From Candidatus Omnitrophota bacterium (GTDB taxonomy: Bacteria; Omnitrophota; Gorgyraeia; Zapsychrales; Fredricksoniimonadaceae), in assembly GCA_016196515.1 (NCBI GenBank), contig JACPXN010000036.1, forward strand, positions 1 to 24,128: a DNA stretch of 24,128 nucleotides, read 5' to 3'. The notes beneath the pieces were generated by a model, which was not told the DNA's origin, searched no databases, and worked only from the letters and a program-made list of their open reading frames with translations. The position numbers and the translations under genes were made by a program. Shown in pieces: positions 1-6,064 of the stretch. Positions within the stretch are counted from its first letter, which is position 1, and each line of letters opens with the position of its first letter.

Positions 1-565
1 AGGAATGGTCGTTGCCGTCAAATGGCTCGGCCATTTGGATGATCGGCTCTCCCGATGGCACAGGCGTGCGAAACGCGGGCACGATAGTCTCATTCATGGC
101 CGCCAAAAGCCCTTCATATTCATCGTCGGTTTCGTAGCGCACCCGCAGCAAACTGACGATCAGGCCTCTGGCCCCATCGCCGGGAGCATCAGATAACAAA
201 AATTGTCCCAACCGATAAGCATTGCTTTTATCCAAGGTCTGCCCGGATAAAAGGTGAATGCAAATGTCCTGTACAAAATCCGGGGCATCCGAAGCCAGAG
301 CCTTAACCAAAAGCCGGGGGTCTTTTAAAGCGCCCGGCACAGGAAAAATCTGTTCTAAAACTTCCTCTTGCGGGGTCATGCCTTTGTAAAAAAGCCCGGC
401 AAAAAAAGCGCCGGCAGACGCGGGCGTCACCTTGTCCGCTTTAAAGTCTTCCACGATCTCTTGGGCCAATGGACCGCTTAAGGGCTTACTGCCCCTCTTG
501 CCAACCCCCACGGTCCTGATACCCCGGCGGATGGCGTCTTCTCTAATATCCAAAACAATGGCCAT
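1..565 (-). CDS. TrpD-like (anthranilate phosphoribosyltransferase family) protein, 5' part
   Basis: An open frame of 188 codons starts at an ATG (complement of 563-565) and runs off the left edge, so only the N-terminal part is present. The start reads MAIVLDIREDAIRRGIRTVG, followed by VGKRGSKPLSGP and a helical stretch with FFAGLFYKGMTPQEE. This resembles the helical N-terminal domain of the glycosyltransferase-3/TrpD fold, especially the divergent TrpD2/YbiB group in which GRGK-like residues precede the helices. The AEPFDGNDHS segment near the window edge would be close to the start of the phosphoribosyl-binding domain. Family members bind phosphoribosyl-type substrates, but TrpD2 proteins are not proven tryptophan enzymes, so no substrate is assigned. 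There is no Shine-Dalgarno sequence; a TATAAT box lies 8 nt upstream of the ATG, suggesting a leaderless or nearly leaderless mRNA. The gene is divergent from dusB. The family call is by eye from motifs. Confidence 0.55.
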   Translation of the reverse strand, partial: MAIVLDIREDAIRRGIRTVGVGKRGSKPLSGPLAQEIVEDFKADKVTPASAGAFFAGLFYKGMTPQEEVLEQIFPVPGALKDPRLLVKALASDAPDFVQDICIHLLSGQTLDKSNAYRLGQFLLSDAPGDGARGLIVSLLRVRYETDDEYEGLLAAMNETIVPAFRTPVPSGEPIIQMAEPFDGNDHS

Positions 566-573
566 AAGGCCCA

Positions 574-601
574 ATTATACTAGATTTGCATAAAAAGTAA
601 A
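574..601 (-). promoter_or_regulatory. Promoter of the TrpD-like gene
   Basis: On the minus strand a perfect TATAAT (complement of 574-579) is preceded, after a 16-nt spacer, by TTTACT (complement of 596-601), a 4 of 6 match to TTGACA. Only 8 nt separate the -10 box from the ATG, so transcription would start at or just before the start codon. It overlaps the dusB promoter on the other strand. Confidence 0.6.
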
Positions 602-613
602 TTTAGTTATAAT
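586..613 (+). promoter_or_regulatory. Promoter of dusB and the downstream glutathione/ilv gene string
   Basis: TTGCAT (586-591), a 16-nt spacer and a perfect TATAAT (608-613) lie in front of the dusB ATG at 622. The 8-nt distance from the -10 box to the ATG is the same as in the divergent promoter and leaves no room for a ribosome binding site. It is the only convincing promoter seen ahead of the plus-strand genes. Confidence 0.6.
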
Positions 614-621
614 AGCGCGTT

Positions 622-1623
622 ATGAAAATCGGCTCCTTAACCATCGACAAACCGCTGTGCCTGGCGCCCATGGAAGACGTGACGGAAATGCCGTTTCGCG
701 TCATCTGCAAACGCCTGGGCGCGGACATCGTGTACACGGAATTCACCTCTTGCGAGGGCATTATCCGCGACATCCCCCGCATCATGGAAAAAATAGAGAT
801 CTGCGATGAGGAGCGGCCGGTGGCCATCCAGATCTTCGGCGGACGGCCCGAGGCCATGTCCGACGCGGCCCAGGCCATTGAACGCCTCAAACCCGATTTT
901 ATCGACGTCAATTGCGGATGCTGGGTCAAAAATCACGTGGCGCGCAATGAAGGCGCCGGGCTTTTGCGCGACCTTACTCTGTTCGAGGCCATTGTCAAGG
1001 CCACGGTCAAAGCCACGAAATTACCGGTCACGGTCAAAACGCGCTTAGGGTGGGACGAGGAGAGCATCGTCATCACCGACGTGGCCAAAATGGTCGAGGA
1101 TACCGGCGCGCAGGCACTCACCTTGCATTGCCGCACCCGCGCCCAGGCCCATAACGGTCTGGCCGACTGGTCGTGGCTCGAGAAGGTCAAAAAAGCCGTC
1201 AAGATCCCCGTCATCGGCAACGGGGACATCGCCTCCCCCGAGGACGTCCAAGCCATGTTCGCGACCGGATGCGACGGGGTCATGATCGGCCGCGGCGCCA
1301 TCGCCAATCCCTGGCTCTTCAAACAAACCAAACATTATTTGACAACCGGATCTCATTTGCCGGAACCTTCCGTCGAAGAACGCCTGCAGACCTGCATCGA
1401 ACATTTGAAACTCAACGTCGCTTACAAAGGCGAAAAAGGCGGGGTCATCACCTTCCGCAAACATTACGCGGGCTATCTCAAAGGCCTGGCGAACATTGCC
1501 CAAGTACGTATGGAATTAATGCAATATGTTTTGTTCAACGATGTGGTCATGTGTTTGAATCGATATATTGCCGACACCCCCGTAGGGGTTCGATTCATCG
1601 AACCCATTATGCGGGCGCGATAA
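622..1623 (+). CDS. dusB: tRNA-dihydrouridine synthase (DusB-type)
   Basis: This 333-residue protein matches the FMN-dependent TIM-barrel enzymes that reduce uridine to dihydrouridine in the tRNA D-loop. LAPMEDVTEMPFR (residues 14-26) is the family's APMxxVTDxPFR signature. DVNCGCWVKNHVARNEGAG holds the catalytic Cys (residue 100). KTRLGW, the LHCRTRAQAHNG stretch and GNGDIASPED ... GVMIGRGAIANPW form the phosphate and FMN binding parts. The usual GCP around the catalytic Cys is GCW here. The last 13 codons and the stop lie inside a 55-bp palindromic repeat (1582-1636), so the native C-terminus was probably replaced when the repeat inserted. It is the first gene after the promoter, its mRNA is probably leaderless, and it lies 18 bp before the next gene. 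Confidence 0.93.
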   Translation: MKIGSLTIDKPLCLAPMEDVTEMPFRVICKRLGADIVYTEFTSCEGIIRDIPRIMEKIEICDEERPVAIQIFGGRPEAMSDAAQAIERLKPDFIDVNCGCWVKNHVARNEGAGLLRDLTLFEAIVKATVKATKLPVTVKTRLGWDEESIVITDVAKMVEDTGAQALTLHCRTRAQAHNGLADWSWLEKVKKAVKIPVIGNGDIASPEDVQAMFATGCDGVMIGRGAIANPWLFKQTKHYLTTGSHLPEPSVEERLQTCIEHLKLNVAYKGEKGGVITFRKHYAGYLKGLANIAQVRMELMQYVLFNDVVMCLNRYIADTPVGVRFIEPIMRAR

Positions 1624-1636
1624 ATCGCGCCCCTAC
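1582..1636. repeat. Palindromic repeat bounded by GTAGGGG / CCCCTAC
   Basis: The element starts GTAGGGG and ends CCCCTAC. Inside are two perfect hairpins: GGGTTCGA/TCGAACCC with a 4-nt loop, and GGGCGCGAT/ATCGCGCCC with a 2-nt loop. It contains the dusB stop codon (1621-1623) and ends 5 bp before the next start codon. The same ends occur at 11442-11469, and one end recurs at 10989 and at 8410-8417, so this is a dispersed family. Confidence 0.8.
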
Positions 1637-1641
1637 AGATT

Positions 1642-3033
1642 ATGAAAACTTTCGACGTCATCACCATCGGCTCCGGCGGCGGGGCCAAGATCACCTCTCC
1701 GGCGGCCTCCATGGGCCTCAAGGTCGCGGTCATTGAAAAAGACCGCCTGGGCGGCACATGCCTGAACCGCGGATGCATCCCCTCTAAAATGCTCATTCAT
1801 CCGGCGGACGTGGCCCTGGGCATCAAAGAAGCCCGCAAGTTCGACCTGCGCAATGACCCCAACTTCACGGTGGATTTCGCCAAACTCGTCACCCGCATTT
1901 CGCAGACCGTGGACAATGATTCCGACAAGATCGCGGCCAGTTATGCTAAACACCCCAACATCACTCCCATCAAAGGCGAAGCCAAATTCATCGATAACAA
2001 AACCATCGAGGTCAACGGCGAACGCATGACAGCGCCGAAGATCTTCATCGCCGTTGGCACGCGTCCCCATATCCCTGATATCCCGGGCCTGGCCGGAACG
2101 CCTTTTATGACCAGCACCGAGGCGCTGCGCAGAACAATCTTGCCCAAAAGCATGATCATTTTAGGCGGCGGATATATCGCGGCTGAACTGGGCCATGCTT
2201 ATGGAGCGCTGGGAACCAAAACGTGTTTTCTGGTGCGCTCCTCCATGCTGCGCCGCGAGGACGCCGAAGTGGCCGCTGAATTTGTCCGGGTCTTTTCCCA
2301 ACACCACGACATACGCCTCGGCGCCGTGCCCGCACGCGTGGAGCATCACGACGGGCAATGGACCCTGCATTACACCCAAAACAACCAAAACCGGAAAATT
2401 TCCGCCGAAGCGCTTCTGGTCGCCACCGGCATTGTCTCCAACGCCGACACCTTGCATCTTGAAAATGCCGGCATACGCCTCAACAACCGCGCTTTCATCG
2501 CCGTGGACGATTTTCTGCAAACGTCCGTCGAGGGCGTTTATGCTTTGGGGGACTGCATCGGCCGTCATTTTTTCAGGCACAGCGTCAATTTTGAAGGCGA
2601 ATACCTGTTCCATACGCTTTTCGGCAACAGTCCCAAACGCCCCATTCAATATCCGCCCATGCCTCACGCGATCTTCGCGCATCCGCAGATCGCGGGTGTG
2701 GGAAAGACCGAACAACAACTCAAAGACGAAGGTGTTGACTATGTTGCGGGCTTGAATCCCTACAAAAACAGCGCCATGGGGATGGCCTTGCTATCTGACC
2801 ATGGTTTTTGTAAACTATTGATCGAGCGCAAGTCCCGCAGGATCCTGGGATGCCATATCATCGGGGACGAAGCGTCCGACATGATCCACATGGTCATTGC
2901 GTTCATGAACAAGAACGGCACGCTCGACGATCTTCTGAACATGATCTACATCCACCCGGCTCTGCCGGAGATCGTGCGCAATAGCGCACGCAAGGCCGAG
3001 GCGGCCTTAATCGGATACAAATTGCGGACATGA
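1642..3033 (+). CDS. Class I pyridine nucleotide-disulfide oxidoreductase, candidate glutathione (thiol) disulfide reductase
   Basis: This 463-residue flavoprotein has the full architecture of the dihydrolipoamide dehydrogenase / glutathione reductase / mycothione reductase family. It has an FAD-binding GSGGGAK (10-16), a redox-active pair in GGTCLNRGCIPSK (Cys40 and Cys45), an NAD(P)-binding GGGYIAAELG (175-184), a second FAD motif ALGDCIG and a C-terminal dimer-interface IHPALPEIVRNS carrying the His-Pro catalytic base. The active-site wording is that of LPD and mycothione reductase, not classical Gor (GGTCVNVGCVPKK). No pyruvate dehydrogenase genes are nearby, and the gene overlaps gshA by 4 nt (ATGA). 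I therefore infer it recycles glutathione disulfide or a related thiol, but lipoamide specificity cannot be excluded. No Shine-Dalgarno sequence is visible, because the palindromic repeat occupies the upstream DNA. Confidence 0.85.
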   Translation: MKTFDVITIGSGGGAKITSPAASMGLKVAVIEKDRLGGTCLNRGCIPSKMLIHPADVALGIKEARKFDLRNDPNFTVDFAKLVTRISQTVDNDSDKIAASYAKHPNITPIKGEAKFIDNKTIEVNGERMTAPKIFIAVGTRPHIPDIPGLAGTPFMTSTEALRRTILPKSMIILGGGYIAAELGHAYGALGTKTCFLVRSSMLRREDAEVAAEFVRVFSQHHDIRLGAVPARVEHHDGQWTLHYTQNNQNRKISAEALLVATGIVSNADTLHLENAGIRLNNRAFIAVDDFLQTSVEGVYALGDCIGRHFFRHSVNFEGEYLFHTLFGNSPKRPIQYPPMPHAIFAHPQIAGVGKTEQQLKDEGVDYVAGLNPYKNSAMGMALLSDHGFCKLLIERKSRRILGCHIIGDEASDMIHMVIAFMNKNGTLDDLLNMIYIHPALPEIVRNSARKAEAALIGYKLRT

Positions 3034-4226
3034 TGGACAAACCTTTGACCGTCAAACACAATTTCACCGGCGATTTCTGCGTGCCCTGCATCCAGAGCAG
3101 GCAGGAAGAGGTCCATCAGTGGCTGTTGGGCCACGAAAAAAAAGAAACGCCCTTCTATTCCTCCGTCGATATCCGCGACGCGGGCTTTAAAATGACGGTG
3201 GTGGACACCAATCTTTTTCCCGCCGGGTTCAATAACCTGTGCGAACACGGCCTGGCCGACGCCTCGCATTTTATCCGCGAAGCCATCCTCAAACGTGTGC
3301 CCGGGGCACACAAAATCCTCATCGTCACCGAGGAGCATACCCGAAACACCGGCTATCTGGAAAATGTGAGCATCTTGCAGGACATCATCCGCAAAGCGGG
3401 ATTCGAGGTCAACGTGGCCTTTCCCGAAGACATCAAGACCGCGTGCACGCCATGCGACCTGATCGTCATGAACAATGACCTCTCCGGTGGCATTCCCGAC
3501 GCGCTTAAAAAATCCAACATCCCCGTGTTCCCGTCCATGCACGCGGGCTGGCACGCGCGGTTAAAATCCGGACATTTCGCCCAAACCAGCCGGCTTGCCG
3601 AAGAATTCGCCCGTATCGTAGGCCTGGATCCATGGCTTTTTTCCTGCCTCTTTGAGGCCGTGGATGACGTGGACGTCAACAGCGACGACGGGCATCAAAA
3701 ACTGCATGACGCCGCGGTCCGATTATTTGACGGTGTCCGCGCAAAATACAAAGAACATCACATCAACGAAAAGCCGTTTGTCTTCATCAAGGCCGACAGC
3801 GGCACGTACGGCATGGGGGTCGTGCCCATCGAGGACCCGTCGATGGTCCTGGAACTTAACCGCAAAAAACGCAATGACCTTTTGCGCGGCAAAAGCGGAC
3901 AATTGGTCACGCGCTTTCTATTGCAGGAAGGCGTACCCACCATTCAGCGCATCGAAGAAAGCCCCTGCGAAGTGTGTATTTATCAAATTGACAACAACCT
4001 CATCGGCGGGTTTTACCGTTATCATACCGGCAAAGGCTCGCGTGAGAACTTGAATTCCCCCGGCGGTATGGCCTTCCAAAAGGTATGTCCCCATTTGGGT
4101 AAATACGGCCAGGACTGCGGGGTCAAACACAACATGAACATCTTCGACATCTACCGGATCCTGGCCCGCATCGCCGGAGTGGCGGCGGGACGCGAGACCC
4201 GGGAATTGGAGAGTCAGGCCCGATGA
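3030..4226 (+). CDS. gshA: Glutamate-cysteine ligase, Acidithiobacillus-type (GshA, PF08886-like)
   Basis: The protein (398 residues) matches the less common glutamate-cysteine ligase family first named from Acidithiobacillus ferrooxidans, which makes gamma-glutamylcysteine in the first step of glutathione synthesis. Supporting motifs are VDIRDAGFKMTVVDTNLFPA (46-65) continuing to GFNNL, FVFIKADSGTYGMGV (250-264), the ATP-grasp-like QEGVPT (299-304), IGGFYRYH (325-332) and ENLNSPGGMAF (339-349). It is not related in sequence to E. coli GshA. The ATG overlaps the preceding stop as ATGA, and a second ATG follows directly (Met-Met-Asp). The stop overlaps gshB in the same way. The tight coupling to gshB supports the assignment. 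The C-terminus seems slightly short compared with my memory of the family (about 430 residues). Confidence 0.88.
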   Translation: MMDKPLTVKHNFTGDFCVPCIQSRQEEVHQWLLGHEKKETPFYSSVDIRDAGFKMTVVDTNLFPAGFNNLCEHGLADASHFIREAILKRVPGAHKILIVTEEHTRNTGYLENVSILQDIIRKAGFEVNVAFPEDIKTACTPCDLIVMNNDLSGGIPDALKKSNIPVFPSMHAGWHARLKSGHFAQTSRLAEEFARIVGLDPWLFSCLFEAVDDVDVNSDDGHQKLHDAAVRLFDGVRAKYKEHHINEKPFVFIKADSGTYGMGVVPIEDPSMVLELNRKKRNDLLRGKSGQLVTRFLLQEGVPTIQRIEESPCEVCIYQIDNNLIGGFYRYHTGKGSRENLNSPGGMAFQKVCPHLGKYGQDCGVKHNMNIFDIYRILARIAGVAAGRETRELESQAR

Positions 4227-5164
4227 AATTCCTCTTTTTGATGGACCCGCTGGAAACGGTGGCGATGGAAAAAGACACCACCTTTATCCTCATGGTCGGC
4301 GCGCACGAGCGCGGACATGACGTGTATTTCCTGGCCGAGGACGGCATCGTGCTCAAAGACGGCAAGGTGCATTTTCACGTCGTCAAGGTCAAGCCACAGC
4401 CCATCGCCCATGAGCCGTTCATCAAAGAACACGCGGCCACCCTCACCCAGGACCAGGTCCACGCCGTATTCGTACGTCCCGACCCTCCGGTCGACGAACA
4501 GTATCTGATGAACACCTGGCTTTTGGACCAGCTGCCCCCCAGAGTCCTCGTCATCAACAAACCGTCGGGCATACGCACCGTCAATGAAAAGATCTGGGCC
4601 GCGCAATTTACGGACATCACTCCGAAAACCGTCATTTCCTGCAGACGCCAGGACCTCCTGGATTTCATCACGAAAGAAAAGAACGTCATTGCCAAGCCGA
4701 CCAATGCGTTCGGCGGGCACGCGGTCTTTCACATCAAGCCCGGGGACACCAACACCAAGGTCATTCTGGAAAACCTCTCCCGGCGCTGGTCCGTACCCGT
4801 GATCCTCCAGCGTTACGTGCCGGACGCAGAGAGCGGGGACAAACGCATTCTGCTATTGAACGGCGAACCGCTGGGGGCCGTTCTGCGCGTGCACGAGGAA
4901 GGCGACCACCGCAATAATTTCTTTGCCGGCGGCAAACCGCATGCGGCCCAACTCACACCCCGCGACAGCCAAATCATCGGCATCCTCAAAGAGCCTCTGC
5001 TGCGTCTGGGGCTTTATTTCGTCGGCATTGACATCATCGGCGGGTTTTTGATCGAGGTCAACGTCACCTCCCCGACCTGCATGCAGGAAATGAACCGCCT
5101 GTATAACGTCCATCTGCAGGAAAAAGTCATTGATTTCGTGGAAAGATCGGCGGGGAGCGCTTGA
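4223..5164 (+). CDS. gshB: Glutathione synthase
   Basis: This 313-residue ATP-grasp enzyme joins glycine to gamma-glutamylcysteine. It follows the bacterial GshB pattern throughout: MDPLE (7-11) and KDTTF (17-21) at the N-terminus, FVRPDPPVDEQYL (83-95), KPTNAFGGHAVF (158-169), GDKRILLLNGEPLGA (205-219), a RNNFFAGGKPH loop (230-240) and the terminal FVGIDIIGGFLIEVNVTSPT (266-285). Length is normal (E. coli 316). The glycine-rich loop, normally KPLDGMGG, is altered to KPTNAFGG, which may affect loop closure over ATP; the metal and nucleotide ligands nearby look intact. It is translationally coupled to gshA (ATGA overlap) and to the glutaredoxin gene (TGATG overlap). Confidence 0.94.
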   Translation: MKFLFLMDPLETVAMEKDTTFILMVGAHERGHDVYFLAEDGIVLKDGKVHFHVVKVKPQPIAHEPFIKEHAATLTQDQVHAVFVRPDPPVDEQYLMNTWLLDQLPPRVLVINKPSGIRTVNEKIWAAQFTDITPKTVISCRRQDLLDFITKEKNVIAKPTNAFGGHAVFHIKPGDTNTKVILENLSRRWSVPVILQRYVPDAESGDKRILLLNGEPLGAVLRVHEEGDHRNNFFAGGKPHAAQLTPRDSQIIGILKEPLLRLGLYFVGIDIIGGFLIEVNVTSPTCMQEMNRLYNVHLQEKVIDFVERSAGSA

Positions 5165-5394
5165 TGACATTGACCCTTTACCATTTCCAGGGCTGTCCCT
5201 ACTGTGCCCGGGTGCGCGACTTTCTGTCCAAAGAGAACATCAAGGTGCCGATGAAAGACATCCGCGCAAATCCTTCTTTCCATGATGAACTCCTGAAGAT
5301 CGGCGGTAAGGCCCAAGTGCCGTGTTTGACCATCGATGGAAAAGCGCTGTATGAATCAACGGATATCATTGAGTGGTTCAAGAAAAACAAATGA
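5164..5394 (+). CDS. Dithiol glutaredoxin (CPYC)
   Basis: A 76-residue glutaredoxin uses glutathione to reduce protein disulfides and mixed disulfides in the cytoplasm. The N-terminal beta strand MTLTLYHFQ runs into GCPYCARVRDFL with the classical CPYC active site. QVPCLTIDG contains the cis-proline that binds glutathione, and ALYESTDIIEWF is the C-terminal GSH-site segment. The chosen ATG at 5164 overlaps the gshB stop (TGATG) and has GGGGAG 6 nt upstream; a TTG one codon earlier is possible but less likely. Its position directly after gshB and before the BolA gene fits a glutathione-handling operon. An extra Cys follows the cis-Pro (VPC), which is unusual but does not break the fold. Confidence 0.93.
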   Translation: MTLTLYHFQGCPYCARVRDFLSKENIKVPMKDIRANPSFHDELLKIGGKAQVPCLTIDGKALYESTDIIEWFKKNK

Positions 5395-5651
5395 CGATCG
5401 ACCAGATCAAAAAAGCCATTGAAACGTCCATCCCCGGGGCAACCGCGCATGTTCTCGATCCCAGGCGTGATGGGCAGCATCTGCAGGCCTTCGTCATTGC
5501 CCCCGCTTTCGAGGGAAAAATGCTCGTGCAACAGCATCAAATGGTCATGGCACCGCTTAAAACAGCGCTCGCCGGCGCTGTCCATGCCCTATCACTAAAA
5601 ACATTCACCCCTGCCAAGTGGCAAGAAGTCAAATCACAATATGGATTCTAA
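5391..5651 (+). CDS. BolA / IbaG family protein
   Basis: The 86-residue product is a BolA-fold protein of the IbaG/YrbA type. Key segments are DGQHLQAFVIAPAFEGKMLV (class II KH-like strands with the conserved His), QQHQMVMAPL (where IbaG has RHQLVYAAL) and HALSLKTFTPAKW, the standard C-terminal signature. BolA proteins pair with CGFS monothiol glutaredoxins to bind a [2Fe-2S] cluster, and such a gene follows at 5747. The ATG at 5391 overlaps the glutaredoxin stop as ATGA. An upstream in-frame GTG at 5373 would add six residues taken from within the previous gene and is not preferred. No signal peptide, so cytoplasmic. BolA versus IbaG cannot be separated by eye; the EFEGK-like loop favours IbaG. 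Confidence 0.88.
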   Translation: MTIDQIKKAIETSIPGATAHVLDPRRDGQHLQAFVIAPAFEGKMLVQQHQMVMAPLKTALAGAVHALSLKTFTPAKWQEVKSQYGF

Positions 5652-5657
5652 ACACTG

Positions 5658-5727
5658 TGTCATTCCCGAATGTTTTTGTCGGGAATCCAGAGCGCTGGAC
5701 CCCCGACAGATGCATTCGGGGGTGACA
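5658..5727. repeat. 70-bp MITE-like inverted repeat (TGTCATTCCCGAATG ends)
   Basis: The left end TGTCATTCCCGAATG and the complement of the right end (TGTCACCCCCGAATG) match at 13 of 15 positions. Inside is a near-palindromic CCAGAGCGCTGG. It fills most of the 95-bp gap between the BolA and CGFS-glutaredoxin genes, and a related element lies between ilvB and ilvN. No coding capacity. It could form a long hairpin in the operon mRNA. Confidence 0.8.
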
Positions 5728-5737
5728 AAACCAAGTT

Positions 5738-5742
5738 GGAGG
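5738..5742 (+). promoter_or_regulatory. Ribosome binding site of the CGFS glutaredoxin gene
   Basis: A full GGAGG lies 4 nt before the ATG at 5747. It is the strongest Shine-Dalgarno sequence in the plus-strand string and shows that this organism uses the signal, which makes its absence ahead of dusB notable. Confidence 0.75.
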
Positions 5743-5746
5743 ATTT

Positions 5747-6061
5747 ATGTTGTCAAATCAAATGCGCCAGGACATTGAAAACGAGATCAAGACCAACCCG
5801 ATCGTGATTTACATGAAAGGCACGCCCCAAGCGCCCATGTGCGGGTTCTCGGCCAAGTCCGTGCAGATCCTGCAATCCTACAACCTTCCCATCAAAAGCC
5901 ATGATATCCTGGCCAGCGAAGAACTGCGCCAGGGCATCAAGGAATTCACCGACTGGCCCACCATCCCCCAGATCTTCATCAAAGGACAGTTCGTCGGCGG
6001 CTGTGACATCATCACCGAAATGCACGCAAACGGCGAACTGGCACAACTTTTGGGTTTGTGA
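5747..6061 (+). CDS. grxD: Monothiol glutaredoxin (CGFS), Grx4/GrxD type
   Basis: This 104-residue single-domain monothiol glutaredoxin is likely to bind a glutathione-ligated [2Fe-2S] cluster with BolA partners. It has the invariant IYMKGTPQAPMCGFSAKSV segment (CGFS active site), WPTIPQIFIKGQFVGGCDII (cis-Pro and GSH-binding GG-C-D) and a short helical C-terminus with MHANGELAQLL. Length matches the bacterial family (about 105-115). A strong GGAGG precedes the ATG. The gene comes just after glutathione synthesis and BolA genes, consistent with Fe-S trafficking. The final codons read TTG TGA, and a GTG in a second frame overlaps that stop as GTGA, a probable original start of ilvB. Confidence 0.95.
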   Translation: MLSNQMRQDIENEIKTNPIVIYMKGTPQAPMCGFSAKSVQILQSYNLPIKSHDILASEELRQGIKEFTDWPTIPQIFIKGQFVGGCDIITEMHANGELAQLLGL

Positions 6062-6064
6062 TAA

